Origin: an uncultured beta proteobacterium
GTDB lineage: Bacteria; Pseudomonadota; Gammaproteobacteria; Burkholderiales; Burkholderiaceae_C
DNA length: 34,124 bases
Assembly: GCA_903828665.1 (NCBI GenBank)
Contig: CAIKMZ010000048.1
Coordinates: 1 to 34,124, forward strand
Direction: 5' to 3'
Part shown: positions 8,108-18,734 of the stretch, in pieces
How positions within the stretch are numbered: position 1 is the stretch's first letter
How the letters are laid out: each line of letters starts with the position of its first letter
Translations under genes and position numbers: made by a program
The notes under the pieces: model-generated
Seen by the model: only the letters and a program-made list of their open reading frames with translations
What the model was told of the DNA's origin: nothing
The model's database searches: none

Positions 8108-9193
8108 ATGAAATGTGGCATTGTGGGCTTGCCCAACGTCGGTAAATCGACCCTGTTCAACGCGCTGACCAAGGCCGGCATCGCGGCCGAGAACTATCCC
8201 TTTTGCACCATCGAGCCCAATGTGGGCATCGTCGAGGTGCCCGATGCGCGGCTCGATGCGCTGTCGGCGATCGTGAAGCCGCAGAAGGTGCAGCGCGCCA
8301 TCGTCGAGTTCGTCGACATCGCCGGCCTGGTCGCCGGCGCCAGCACCGGCGAGGGCCTGGGCAACAAGTTCCTGGCCCATATTCGCGAGACCGACGCCAT
8401 CGTCAACGTGGTGCGCTGTTTTGAGGATGACAACGTGATCCACGTGGCCGGCAAGATCGACCCGATTTCCGATATTGAAGTGATCCAGACCGAGTTGTGC
8501 CTGGCCGATCTGACGGCAGTCGAAAAGGCCTTGCACCGGGTCACCAAGACCGCGCGCTCGGGCGACAAGGAGTCGATCAAGCTGGTGGCCATTCTGGAAA
8601 AATGCCAGGCGGCGCTGAATCTGGCGCAGCCGGTGCGCACGATCGAATTCAGCAAGGAAGAGATGCCGCTGCTAAAGCAGTTCTTCCTGATCACCGCCAA
8701 GCCGGCGATGTTTGTCGCCAACGTGGCCGAAGACGGATTCAAGGACAACCCGTTTCTGGATCGATTGAAAGCCTATGCCGATTCGCAGAATGCGCCGGTG
8801 GTGGCGATCTGCGCCAAGATGGAGGCCGAGATGGCCGACATGGAGGATGAGGACAAGAAGATGTTCCTGGCCGAGATCGGGCAGGACGAGCCGGGCCTGA
8901 ACCGCCTAATCGTGGCCGCCTACAAACTGCTGGGCCTGCAGACCTACTTCACGGCCGGCGTCAAGGAAGTGCGTGCCTGGACAATTCATGTCGGCGATAC
9001 CGGCCCGCAGGCGGCCGGCGTGATCCACACCGATTTCGAGAAGGGCTACATCCGCGCCCAAACCATTTCCTATGACGACTTCATCGCTTACAAGGGCGAG
9101 CAGGGCGCCAAGGATGCCGGCAAGATGCGCAGCGAAGGGAAGGAATACGTCGTCAAGGATGGCGACGTGATGAACTTCCTGTTCAGCCCCTAG
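8108..9193 (+). CDS. ychF: redox-regulated ATPase YchF (Obg-like)
   Basis: The 361-residue protein is the universally conserved YchF/OLA1 P-loop ATPase that binds ribosomes and is linked to oxidative stress responses. The P-loop is GLPNVGKST at residues 7-15, the G2/switch region contains [11 protein letters not shown], and the G3 motif is [10 protein letters not shown] near residue 71. The C-terminal TGS-like domain ends in [14 protein letters not shown], the typical YchF end. The specificity motif for ATP is in the expected centre of the protein ([10 protein letters not shown]). An AAGGA site lies just upstream of the ATG. In many Burkholderiales the gene is near pth and ribosomal genes; that context is not visible here. 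Confidence 0.97.
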   Translation: MKCGIVGLPNVGKSTLFNALTKAGIAAENYPFCTIEPNVGIVEVPDARLDALSAIVKPQKVQRAIVEFVDIAGLVAGASTGEGLGNKFLAHIRETDAIVNVVRCFEDDNVIHVAGKIDPISDIEVIQTELCLADLTAVEKALHRVTKTARSGDKESIKLVAILEKCQAALNLAQPVRTIEFSKEEMPLLKQFFLITAKPAMFVANVAEDGFKDNPFLDRLKAYADSQNAPVVAICAKMEAEMADMEDEDKKMFLAEIGQDEPGLNRLIVAAYKLLGLQTYFTAGVKEVRAWTIHVGDTGPQAAGVIHTDFEKGYIRAQTISYDDFIAYKGEQGAKDAGKMRSEGKEYVVKDGDVMNFLFSP

Positions 9194-9205
9194 CCCTTCG
9201 GCGAT

Positions 9206-9670
9206 TCAGAATATTCCGATCAGTGCCGCTGTCATCATCAGGTAGCGGACAAACTTGCCGATGGCCATGTAGGTCACGCTCGGCCAGAACGGCAACTTCA
9301 GCCAGCCGGCCACCGCGCACAGCGGATCGCCGACAACCGGCAGCCAGGACAAGAGGCAGGCCTTGGGGCCCAGACGCTTGAGCCAGTCCAGCGCGCGCAG
9401 GTGGTGCTTCGAGTGCTGGTAGCGGTCCACCACCTTGTGTGAGCCATAGCCCATGGCCCAGGTCAGGGCGCCGCCCAGCGTGTTGCCGACAGTGGCAACC
9501 CCGATGGCCGGCCAGAAAAGTTCCGGATTGAGTTTGACCAGTCCGAATACGACCGGCTCCGAGCCCATCGGCAGCAGCGTGGCGGAAACGAAGGACACGA
9601 CGAACACCGTGCTCAGTCCGAACTCGGGCAGTGCCAGCAGTGAGAGAAGGTGGTTGAGCCAGGCGTCCAT
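9206..9670 (-). CDS. yqaA: YqaA family membrane protein (DedA/SNARE-associated)
   Basis: The 154-residue inner-membrane protein has the YqaA/DedA-like signature: an N-terminal hydrophobic stretch (STVFVVSFVSATLLPMGSEP), the re-entrant-loop-like GNTLGGALTWAMGYG near residue 64, and a second pair of helices with WLPVVGDPLCAVAGWL and a final FVRYLMMTAALIGIF. DedA-superfamily proteins act in lipid flipping or membrane homeostasis; YqaA's own function is not settled. I take the ATG at 9670 because upstream in-frame residues to 9757 are not membrane-like and do not resemble the family, though no strong ribosome site is visible. Its 3' end faces ychF with only 12 bases between. Confidence 0.85.
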   Translation of the reverse strand: MDAWLNHLLSLLALPEFGLSTVFVVSFVSATLLPMGSEPVVFGLVKLNPELFWPAIGVATVGNTLGGALTWAMGYGSHKVVDRYQHSKHHLRALDWLKRLGPKACLLSWLPVVGDPLCAVAGWLKLPFWPSVTYMAIGKFVRYLMMTAALIGIF

Positions 9671-9818
9671 GAGTGTGTCCAGTATAGGGACGGAGCATGG
9701 CACTCGCTCCACAAATTCTTCCGGTTGCTGAAAAACAAGGCAGCTAGAATGAACCAATCAGATCTCCCCGCTTCGGCACCCATCCCTTTTTTCGTTTGCT
9801 CGCGCGTCACTGCTTCGC

Positions 9819-10871
9819 ATGAATATCGGCCCGTTTTCGCTCGATAACCGCTGGTTTGTCGCCCCCATGGCGGGGGTGACCGATCGGCCATTCCGTCAGC
9901 TTTGCCGACGCCTGGGCGCGGGTTATGCGGTCAGCGAGATGATCAGCAGCCGGCCCGATTTGCGGCATACGCCAAAGACCTCACGCCGTGCCGATCACGA
10001 GGGCGAGCCTGGGCCGATCGCAGTTCAGATCGCGGGTGCCGAGCCGCAGATGATGGCTCAGGCTGCTGCCTACAACATCGATGGCGGCGCACAGATCATC
10101 GATATCAACATGGGCTGCCCGGCCAAGAAGGTGTGCAACAAGTGGGCCGGTTCGGCCATCATGCAGGATGAGGCGCTGGCCCTGTCCATCATCGAAGCGG
10201 TGGTGTCGGTGTGCGCGCCGCGCGCAGTTCCTGTCACGCTCAAGATGCGCACCGGCTGGTGCCAGGCGCACCGGAACGCCGTGTCGCTGGCGCGTGCGGC
10301 CGAGAGCGCCGGCGTGCAGATGATCACGGTGCATGGTCGCACGCGCGAGCAGGGCTACCGTGGGCAAGCCGAGTACGAGACGATTGCTGCGGTCAAGGCG
10401 GCGGTCGGCGTGCCGGTGGTGGCCAATGGCGACATCGATTCACCCGAGAAAGCGCGCGACGTGATGGCTTGGACCGGGGCCGACGCCGTGATGATCGGCC
10501 GTGCCGCGCAAGGCAGGCCCTGGCTGTTTCGCGAGATCGCGCACTTCATGGCGACCGGCACGCGCCTGGCGTCGCCCCTGGTGAGCGAGGTCAGGCAACT
10601 GACACTAGCGCACCTGCAGGACCATTACACGCTGTATGGCGAGTACCTCGGTGTGCGCAGCGCGCGCAAACACATCGGCTGGTATGTAGCAGCGCTGCCT
10701 GGCGCGCCCGAGTTTCGCGCGCGCATGAATCTGATCGAAGACTGCAGCCGGCAGGTGGCGGCAGTGGCCGACTTTTTCGATCAACTGAATCAGCGCATGG
10801 ACCGGATCGGAGACGCCGTCTCGTATGATTTGCCGGCCGGTCAAGAGAAATACATGGAAGCGACAGCATGA
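9819..10871 (+). CDS. dusB: tRNA-dihydrouridine synthase DusB
   Basis: The 350-residue protein is an FMN enzyme that reduces uridines in the tRNA D-loop. It has a TIM-barrel start (PMAGVTDRPFRQLCR, residues 16-30), the catalytic C100 in INMGCPAKKVCNKWAGSA, the KMRTGW strand near residue 142, the HGRTREQGY motif, and the VANGDIDSPEKA and GADAVMIGRAAQGRPWLF segments that bind flavin phosphate. Its C-terminal helical domain is complete. Its stop overlaps the fis start by 4 bases (ATGA), the conserved dusB-fis pairing of proteobacteria. The start at 9819 (MNIGPFSLDN) matches the family. Confidence 0.97.
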   Translation: MNIGPFSLDNRWFVAPMAGVTDRPFRQLCRRLGAGYAVSEMISSRPDLRHTPKTSRRADHEGEPGPIAVQIAGAEPQMMAQAAAYNIDGGAQIIDINMGCPAKKVCNKWAGSAIMQDEALALSIIEAVVSVCAPRAVPVTLKMRTGWCQAHRNAVSLARAAESAGVQMITVHGRTREQGYRGQAEYETIAAVKAAVGVPVVANGDIDSPEKARDVMAWTGADAVMIGRAAQGRPWLFREIAHFMATGTRLASPLVSEVRQLTLAHLQDHYTLYGEYLGVRSARKHIGWYVAALPGAPEFRARMNLIEDCSRQVAAVADFFDQLNQRMDRIGDAVSYDLPAGQEKYMEATA

Positions 10872-11104
10872 GCAAGAGACATATTCAGGAATGCGTGCAA
10901 TCCAGCCTGGAGAACTACCTGCGGGACTTGCATGGCACCGAACCCGACGGAATGTACGACATGCTGGTCACCGTCGTCGAAAAGCCGTTGCTCGAAGTGG
11001 TCATGCGCCACGCTGACAACAACCAGTCCAAAGCGGCGCAATGGCTGGGACTGAACCGCAATACGCTGCGCAAGAAACTGCTCGAACACAAACTCGTCAA
11101 GTAG
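10868..11104 (+). CDS. fis: DNA-binding protein Fis
   Basis: The 78-residue nucleoid protein is shorter than the 98-residue enterobacterial Fis, as is usual in betaproteobacteria. The C-terminal helix-turn-helix is clear ([20 protein letters not shown], about residues 52-71), and the preceding helices ([10 protein letters not shown]) form the dimer. It bends DNA and acts as a growth-phase regulator and recombination/replication cofactor. It is coupled to dusB by an ATGA overlap and followed by purH after 47 bases. The N-terminal beta-hairpin that contacts Hin-family recombinases in E. coli is largely absent. Confidence 0.95.
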   Translation: MSKRHIQECVQSSLENYLRDLHGTEPDGMYDMLVTVVEKPLLEVVMRHADNNQSKAAQWLGLNRNTLRKKLLEHKLVK

Positions 11105-11151
11105 CCAGAACTGCCGTCCTAGCTGGCAGGACTTTCACATTTTCAAAATCC

Positions 11152-12741
11152 ATGAACGCACTCCTATCCGTCTCCGACAAAACCGGCATCCTTGAATTCG
11201 CACGCGCGCTGCATGCACTGGGCATCAAACTGATTTCGACCGGTGGCACCGCGAAACTGCTGATGGACAACGGTCTGCCCGTGACCGAGGTGGCGGCGCT
11301 CACGGGCTTTCCCGAAATGCTCGACGGCCGCGTCAAGACCCTGCATCCGAAGGTGCATGGCGGTCTGCTGGCGCGGCGCGACCTGCCCGAGCACATGGCG
11401 GCCCTGAAGGCGCACCAGATCGACACGATCGAACTGCTGGTGGTCAACCTCTATCCGTTCGAGGCGACGGTGGCGAAAGCCGGGTGCACACTGGAAAACG
11501 CGATCGAGAATATCGACATCGGCGGCCCGGCCATGGTCAGAAGTGCGGCCAAGAACTGGAAAGACGTTGGCGTGTTGACCGACGCCTCGCAGTACGCGCA
11601 GGTGCTGGCTGAACTCAAGGCCGACGGCAAGCTGACGGATCAAACCAAGTTCGCCCTGTCCGTTGCCGCCTTCAATCGCATCAGCCAGTACGACGGTGCG
11701 ATCAGCGACTACCTGTCATCCGTCGATTTCGCGGCCGGCGGCAGCACGCCCTCGCGCTTGCCGTTTCCGGCCCAGTTCAACAGCCAGTTCATCAAGCTGC
11801 AGGACCTGCGCTACGGCGAGAACCCGCACCAGCAGGCCGCCTTCTACCGCGATCTGAATCCGGCAGCCGGCTCATTGGTGACAGCGCAGCAACTGCAGGG
11901 CAAGGAACTGTCCTACAACAACATCGCCGATGCCGACGCCGCGTGGGAATGCGTCAAGAGCTTTGGCGCGGGCGGCAGCAGCACGGCCGCGTGCGTCATC
12001 GTCAAGCATGCCAACCCCTGCGGTGTGGCGGTCGGCGCGGATGCGCTGCAGGCCTACAGCAAGGCGTTCCAGACCGATCCGACTTCAGCCTTCGGCGGCA
12101 TCATTGCGTTCAATTGCCCGGTTGACGAACGCGCCGCGCAGCAGGTTTCCAAGCAATTTGTCGAGGTGTTGATGGCGCCCGAGTACAGCGCCGCGGCGCT
12201 GGAGGTGTTCAAGAGCAAGGTCAACGTGCGCATCCTGAAAATCAGTCTGCCCGCCGATGGCGGCCTGGGTCGAAATGCGATGGACATTAAGCGCGTGAGT
12301 TCCGGTCTGCTGATGCAAAGCGCGGACAATCATGAGTTGGCGCTGGCTGACCTCAAGGTGGTCACCAAGAAGCAGCCGACCCCCGAGCAACTGCAGGACC
12401 TGCTGTTTGCCTGGAAGGTGGCCAAGTATGTCAAGAGCAACGCGATCGTGTTCTGCAAGGGCGGCATGACCATGGGCGTTGGCGCGGGCCAGATGAGTCG
12501 GCTCGATTCGGCGCGCATCGCCAGCATCAAGGCGCAGCACGCAGGCCTGTCTTTGGCTGGAACCGCAGTCGCGAGCGACGCCTTCTTCCCGTTCCGCGAT
12601 GGCCTCGATGTGGTGGTCGATGCCGGCGCCACCTGCGTCATCCAGCCCGGTGGTTCGATGCGCGACCAGGAAGTGATCGATGCGGCCGACGAGCGCGGTG
12701 TCGCCATGGTGTTTTCCGGTGTGCGGCATTTCCGGCATTGA
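11152..12741 (+). CDS. purH: bifunctional AICAR transformylase / IMP cyclohydrolase PurH
   Basis: The 529-residue enzyme carries out the last two steps of IMP synthesis. The N-terminal MGS-like cyclohydrolase domain is at about residues 1-195 ([44 protein letters not shown], and [16 protein letters not shown]). The transformylase domain follows, with the catalytic Lys-His in [14 protein letters not shown] and the [10 protein letters not shown] strand; the C-terminus ends [14 protein letters not shown], as in the family. I start at the ATG at 11152; the frame extends upstream into fis but without homology. The dusB-fis-purH order is typical of Burkholderiales, where ruvC usually comes next; here a diguanylate cyclase does. 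Confidence 0.97.
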   Translation: MNALLSVSDKTGILEFARALHALGIKLISTGGTAKLLMDNGLPVTEVAALTGFPEMLDGRVKTLHPKVHGGLLARRDLPEHMAALKAHQIDTIELLVVNLYPFEATVAKAGCTLENAIENIDIGGPAMVRSAAKNWKDVGVLTDASQYAQVLAELKADGKLTDQTKFALSVAAFNRISQYDGAISDYLSSVDFAAGGSTPSRLPFPAQFNSQFIKLQDLRYGENPHQQAAFYRDLNPAAGSLVTAQQLQGKELSYNNIADADAAWECVKSFGAGGSSTAACVIVKHANPCGVAVGADALQAYSKAFQTDPTSAFGGIIAFNCPVDERAAQQVSKQFVEVLMAPEYSAAALEVFKSKVNVRILKISLPADGGLGRNAMDIKRVSSGLLMQSADNHELALADLKVVTKKQPTPEQLQDLLFAWKVAKYVKSNAIVFCKGGMTMGVGAGQMSRLDSARIASIKAQHAGLSLAGTAVASDAFFPFRDGLDVVVDAGATCVIQPGGSMRDQEVIDAADERGVAMVFSGVRHFRH

Positions 12742-12810
12742 TGGCTGCCAGGATCGACCAGCGATTCTGTTGGTTCGCCCTCCTGAACGGTGGTCAGCGA
12801 TGACCCCTCC

Positions 12811-14461
12811 ATGATCAGTATTTCACTGGCCGCGCAAACGCCGACCTTGTTGCTGGTCATCATTCTGGTCGGCTGTGTCCTGTCCGTCTCCGTTGCTGCC
12901 GTCGCCAGGCGAAGCCAGCGCGATGGCATGGTCTATTGGGCTGTCGGACTGGCCATGCACACGGCGTCCCTGCTTGTTTTCAGCCAGATCAGCTGGATCG
13001 GGGAAGTTTCCACCCTCTTTTACGCCAACGTGCTGCGTGCCTGCGCCTGGGCTGCGTTTGCCGAAGGGCTCAGCGAGTTCTACCGGCGCCGGCCGGCGCG
13101 GACGCTGATCTGGTCGCCCGTCGCTGCCATCCTGCTCACCTTTGCATTCCCCGGCGAAAACCTGACCCTGCGCATCGTCGTCATCAGCTTGGTCTTCGCG
13201 GCCCAGGATGTGCTGGCCTTGTGGCTGATGTGGCAGGAGCGTGACCGTGCGCCCGGGCGTGGCAAATATTTCTTGATGACCGGACTGCTCATTGCGATGA
13301 CCATTCTGTTGCTGCGCGCCATGCAGGCAGCGCGCGGCGCGTCGGCCGCCATGGTCACCCTGACGGGATCGAGTCCGATCCAGACCATTAGTGTTCTGGC
13401 GGTCCTGGTTGTCATGATGCTGCTGTCGATCGGATTCCTGCTCATGTCCAAGGACCGGGCCGACGAACTCAATCGTATTCTGGCGACACGGGATGAACTG
13501 ACTGGCTTGGCAAACCGGCGTTGCCTGAACGACGCGCTGGCCAGCGAATGGATCAGAGCCAGGCGATCCGATCAGTCGCTGGCATTGGTCATGATCGATA
13601 TCGACCAATTCAAGCGCTACAACGACCACTACGGCCATCAGGCGGGTGACGAATGTCTCAAGCGCGTGGCGCAGGCCATCCACTCGAGCGTGGGACGCGC
13701 TGGCGACCTGGCGGCGCGCTATGGCGGTGAAGAGTTCCTGCTGATACTGCCAGACACCGATGCCGCGGCCGCCGAGCGCTTGGCAGAGACCGTTCGAAAG
13801 TCGGTGGAGGCGCTGGATTTGCCCCATCTGCATGCGCCGTCGGGTCGGGTCACCATCAGCATTGGCGTCGCCGCCCTGGGTAGCGGGTTCCACGAGTCTG
13901 TTGACAGTTTGCTGGGCGCGGCAGACGAGGCCTTGTACCGTGCCAAACACGGTGGGCGCAACCAGGTTCAGGTAGCGCTCGCATCGTTGCCGCGTGGCCT
14001 GCCTTCAGGCAGCGCTGCCGGCAAACTGGTGCAACTGATCTGGCGCCGCGCCTATGAAAGCGGCGATCCGGAGATCGACGCGCAGCATCAGAAGCTCTTC
14101 GTTGATGCCAACCAGCTTCTCGGCGCGGTGATGGTGGCAACGGATTCGTCGGAACTGGGCAAACTGGTGGATGACTTCATCGCCGATATCGTGCAGCATT
14201 TTCAGGACGAAGAAGCCATCCTCACCAAGGTTGGCTACCCTGGCGCGGCGGATCACGCCGGCCTGCATCGCGCCCTGCTTGACCAAGCCTTTGTCCTGGC
14301 CGAGCGCTTTCATCGCGGGACCTTGACTCCGGGCGCACTGTTCGAGTACCTGGCGCACGAAGTGGTCGCCCGGCACATTCTCATCGTGGACCGTGAATTC
14401 TTCCCCGCGCTGGGGTCAAACGGACGCAAGCCGCTCGCGTCCGATGCGCCGACAGACGCTC

Positions 14462-14475
<14 letters not shown>
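12811..14475 (+). CDS. membrane diguanylate cyclase with C-terminal bacteriohemerythrin domain
   Basis: The product (554 residues from the ATG at 12811; a GTG at 12790 is also in frame) has about six to seven membrane helices (residues 8-215), a GGDEF domain (225-390) and a hemerythrin domain (408-535). The cyclase signature is GGEEF at 305-309, and an RAGD inhibitory I-site lies five residues before it, so the domain should make c-di-GMP and be product-inhibited. All seven di-iron ligands of hemerythrins are visible: H426, H463 and E467 (HFQDE), H482 and H486 (HAGLH), H522 and D527 (HILIVD). Hemerythrins bind O2 and can bind NO, so a gas or redox sensor is likely, by inference. No strong ribosome site decides the start. 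Its last 14 bases overlap the end of hemL. Confidence 0.9.
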
Positions 14476-15766
<1,291 letters not shown>

Positions 15767-15818
15767 GTCAGGCAGTTCCAGGGAGGTGAAGGATCAGGGC
15801 TAGGAGGAATTGGGCTGA

Positions 15819-15832
15819 CCCCGGCATCGGGG
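15819..15832. other. GC-rich hairpin in the hemL-rubredoxin intergenic region
   Basis: A perfect CCCCG / CGGGG stem with a GCAT loop lies in the 185-base gap between divergent hemL and rubredoxin. It has no T-run on either side and no known role; it could sit in the hemL 5' untranslated region. Nothing else gene-like was seen in this gap. Confidence 0.3.
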
Positions 15833-15951
15833 ACAGTCGCTGGCTGTAGGTCTTATTGAGGCAGAATGTCGACGGTCGTGGTCGTTATCCGCGTGAGCGG
15901 CAGGAAACGTCCTTGTTCAATGATTGCATTCTATTAGAAGGCCTGTTCGCG

Positions 15952-16125
15952 GTGACTGAAACCAAAACCTGGATGTGTTTGATTTGTGGCTGGATTTACG
16001 ATGAAGCGACCGGCGACCCCGAGCACGGCGTTGCGCCCGGGACCGCGTGGAGCGCCGTGCCGGTCAACTGGACCTGTCCGGAATGCGGCGGCCGCAAGGA
16101 AGATTTCGAAATGGTGCAGCTCTAG
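15952..16125 (+). CDS. rubredoxin
   Basis: This small iron-sulfur electron carrier is 57 residues if read from the GTG at 15952. It has both CxxC loops of the FeS4 site: WMCLICGWIYDEA at the N-terminus and WTCPECGGRKEDFEMVQL at the C-terminus, with the conserved aromatic and GTAW core between them. An in-frame ATG at 15856 would add 32 residues that do not look like rubredoxin, and the ATG inside WMCLICG would cut the first loop too closely, so GTG is the best start. In Burkholderiales such a rubredoxin gene precedes the pilGHIJ-L pilus chemosensory genes; here it is followed after 41 bases by the PilL-like gene. Confidence 0.93.
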   Translation: MTETKTWMCLICGWIYDEATGDPEHGVAPGTAWSAVPVNWTCPECGGRKEDFEMVQL

Positions 16126-16166
16126 GTGCCTGCGTTGAATTCTCCCCCAAAAATGCGCCAGAACCC

Positions 16167-18692
16167 ATGCAAGCATTCCCCGACCTGATCGGTGCCGACG
16201 GGATGGCGAGCAAGGACCTCGGACGCTTGGCCGAGGTCTTCGAGGAACTGCGTCAGGCGATCGATGCGGCGTCCAAGACCGTGCGTCGATTCGCACGCGA
16301 AGCCGGGTCCGATCTCAATCCCTTGCGGCTGGCACGCCAGCAATTGAATCAGGCCGCCGAGGCACTTCAGTCGCTTGACATGGGCGCTTCGACCAGGCTG
16401 CTGCGTGCCATGGAGGCGTTGACCGAGCATTTCCTGCGGCAACCGCAGGCCTGCACCGATGAAGCCGCCGCCGCGGTGGAGCGGGCGGGCTTCGCGCTGA
16501 CCGATTATCTGGAGCGCGTTCTCAAACGCAAGTCGGTATCGTCCGTGGCTTTGTTCCCACAGTACCGCGCGTTGCAGGAACTGCTGGGTGCGCAGCGCGT
16601 CCACCCTTCCGATCTGTGGCCGTTCGCGTGGCGCTGGACCGATGTGGTCCTGCCTGCGGCGCACGCGCCGCTGCTGCGCGATGCTGCGGTTCAGGCGCGT
16701 TTTGACCAGGCTGCCCTGCGTGTTCTCAAATCGGCCGACGCGGCTGCTGCGCTTGCGTTGCGCGACCTCAGTCTGGGCTTTGCCGCTGCACAAGATGCGC
16801 TGCAAGCGCGGATCTTCTGGAAAGTTAGCGCCGCATGTTTTGAAGCGGTGGCACTGGGGCTCAGTGCCTGGGATGTCTACGCCAAACGCACCGTGTCGCG
16901 CATCCTGCTGCAGGACCGGATGCTCGCGCGTGGGGAGCCGGCGATGGCCGACTTGCTGATGCAGGACCTGCTGTTCTTCTGTGCGCAGGCCAATCCGCCC
17001 GCGCAGGCCGAATGTCTTGTACTGGTCGCTGTCCGCGCGGCTTATGGTTTGACCGAGGCCACGGCCGTCGACTATGAAACCGTGCAGTTCGGTCATTTCG
17101 ATCCGGCGCTGCTGTTGCAGACCGGTCAGCGCCTGGCCGCCGCCCGCGAAGCGTGGTCGGTTCTGGCTGGCGGCAGCGGTGCGGGTTTGACGCTGGCGCT
17201 GGAGCCGTTTGGACTGGTGGGTGAATCGGTCTTGAAGCTGCAGCCGCAGAGCTCTGATCTGGTGCATGTGCTGATGCTGGTCATCGACGCCACCGAGCGC
17301 TCAGGCGAGCCACCCGCGCCGGCGCTGGCCATGGAGGTGGCGACTGCCTTGTTGCACCTCGAAGCGCTGCTCGAGGATTTTGATTCGATCAACGAGCAGG
17401 TGACGCAGCGCAGTGCCGCGCTGACCCGGCGGCTCGACCAAATTCATCGGACCGGCCGCTCCGAGCCGCTCGAGAAGTGGATGGCGCAGCTCTTCCGCAG
17501 CTTCAGCGAAAAGCAGGTCGTGGGCAGCGTGGTCGACGAACTGCGCCGCACGCTCGCGCAAGTCGAGGCCGCGGCCCGGCAGTTCTTTCACAATCCTGCG
17601 GACAAGATGCTCCTGCAGGAGGTTCCCGGTCAATTGGCGCACATGCGTGGCATCTTCTCGGTGCTCGGGCTGGAGCAGGCGGCGCTGGCGGCCTTGCGCA
17701 TGCGTGCCAGCGTCGAGCAATTCCTGCTCGACGAAGTCGAAGTGGTTGCCGCACGCGCGGGCGCATTCCTGCGCTTCGACAGCAGCCTGGAGGCGACGGG
17801 TTTCCTGATCGACGTGCTGAGTTTCCAGCGCGAACTGGCGCGCAAGCTGTTTGCCTACGACGACGATGCCGGCGAATTCAGGTGTTTGATGGGCAGCGAG
17901 ACGGCGCTGGTATCAGTGACACCGGCCAGCCGCGCGGTGCCGACGCCTGACGAGCCAAGCAAGCTGATCGGGAACCTGCGCATTGCGCTGCCCTTGTACA
18001 ACGTCTATTTGAACGAGGCCGATGAGTGGTCGCGCCGCTTGATCACCGAACTCAGTGAATGGGCGCTGGAACTGCACAGGCCTGTTTTTGACAGCACCAT
18101 CGAGCTGGCACATGGCCTATCCCATGCATCGGACACGGTGGGCTTTCACGCGCTGTCCGAGCTGGCCGGCGCACTGGAGCGGGCCTTGCGGCAGGTCCAG
18201 CGGCACGCGGCAGGCAGCGCGGAGCAGGCCAAACTGTTTCTGGAGACGGCAGAGGTCATGCGCCGTTTGTTGCACCAGTTTGCCGCCGGGTTCCTGAAGT
18301 CGTCAGATCAGGAATTGCTGTCGGCGCTGGAAGCGATCCGGTATGGAACCACCGCGCCGGCGCGCCCGACTGCCGCTGGGCCTTTCGGGTTTGTGTGCGA
18401 GGACGCGCCAGCCTTGCTGGCGCAGCTCGGCAGCGCCCTGCGCCAATGGACCGCGCGCCCGGACAATCTCGGGGCGCGCAGCGAGGTCTTGCGCGTGCTG
18501 CAGACATTCAAGGCGGCTGCTGAAACAGCCGGCGCCACGGACTTGGTTGCAATGGCGCAGAACACTCAGACGGCAATCGAGGGTTTGGGGATCGAATCGC
18601 TGCAAACGCCCAAGCTCGAATTCCTGCTGGACGCGCTCGACGCGATGCAGTCGGACGTCGAGCGCCAGCGTCGCGCCACCCTGCCGGGCTGA
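16167..18692 (+). CDS. PilL/ChpA-like phosphotransfer protein lacking kinase, CheW and receiver domains
   Basis: The 841-residue protein resembles the N-terminal half of the type IV pilus chemosensory kinase PilL/ChpA as I know it from Comamonadaceae. It opens with a DLGRLAEVFEELRQAIDAAS helix, has a long alpha-helical region (about 55-560), then an Hpt-like region at 600-720 with LRIALPLYNVYLNEADE and a candidate phospho-His H649 (ELAHGLSHASDTVG). A second Hpt-like unit at 745-810 has Gln779 (VLQTFKAAAETAGA) where working Hpt domains have His in an LHTLKGxA context. The frame then stops: there is no ATPase, CheW or receiver domain, and the next gene is convergent 42 bases away. It may be a decayed remnant or a stand-alone phosphotransfer scaffold. 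The long intact frame argues against very recent decay. ATG 16167 fits the family start. Confidence 0.7.
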   Translation: MQAFPDLIGADGMASKDLGRLAEVFEELRQAIDAASKTVRRFAREAGSDLNPLRLARQQLNQAAEALQSLDMGASTRLLRAMEALTEHFLRQPQACTDEAAAAVERAGFALTDYLERVLKRKSVSSVALFPQYRALQELLGAQRVHPSDLWPFAWRWTDVVLPAAHAPLLRDAAVQARFDQAALRVLKSADAAAALALRDLSLGFAAAQDALQARIFWKVSAACFEAVALGLSAWDVYAKRTVSRILLQDRMLARGEPAMADLLMQDLLFFCAQANPPAQAECLVLVAVRAAYGLTEATAVDYETVQFGHFDPALLLQTGQRLAAAREAWSVLAGGSGAGLTLALEPFGLVGESVLKLQPQSSDLVHVLMLVIDATERSGEPPAPALAMEVATALLHLEALLEDFDSINEQVTQRSAALTRRLDQIHRTGRSEPLEKWMAQLFRSFSEKQVVGSVVDELRRTLAQVEAAARQFFHNPADKMLLQEVPGQLAHMRGIFSVLGLEQAALAALRMRASVEQFLLDEVEVVAARAGAFLRFDSSLEATGFLIDVLSFQRELARKLFAYDDDAGEFRCLMGSETALVSVTPASRAVPTPDEPSKLIGNLRIALPLYNVYLNEADEWSRRLITELSEWALELHRPVFDSTIELAHGLSHASDTVGFHALSELAGALERALRQVQRHAAGSAEQAKLFLETAEVMRRLLHQFAAGFLKSSDQELLSALEAIRYGTTAPARPTAAGPFGFVCEDAPALLAQLGSALRQWTARPDNLGARSEVLRVLQTFKAAAETAGATDLVAMAQNTQTAIEGLGIESLQTPKLEFLLDALDAMQSDVERQRRATLPG

Positions 18693-18734
18693 GTTTGCTG
18701 CCAGCATGGGCTGCAGCCGATTTTGAACGAGCGC

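Noticed and set aside
18709..18718. GGCTGCAGCC palindrome followed by GATTTTG after the PilL-like gene
   Set aside because: A 10-base palindrome with no loop is not a terminator hairpin and is expected by chance in this composition.
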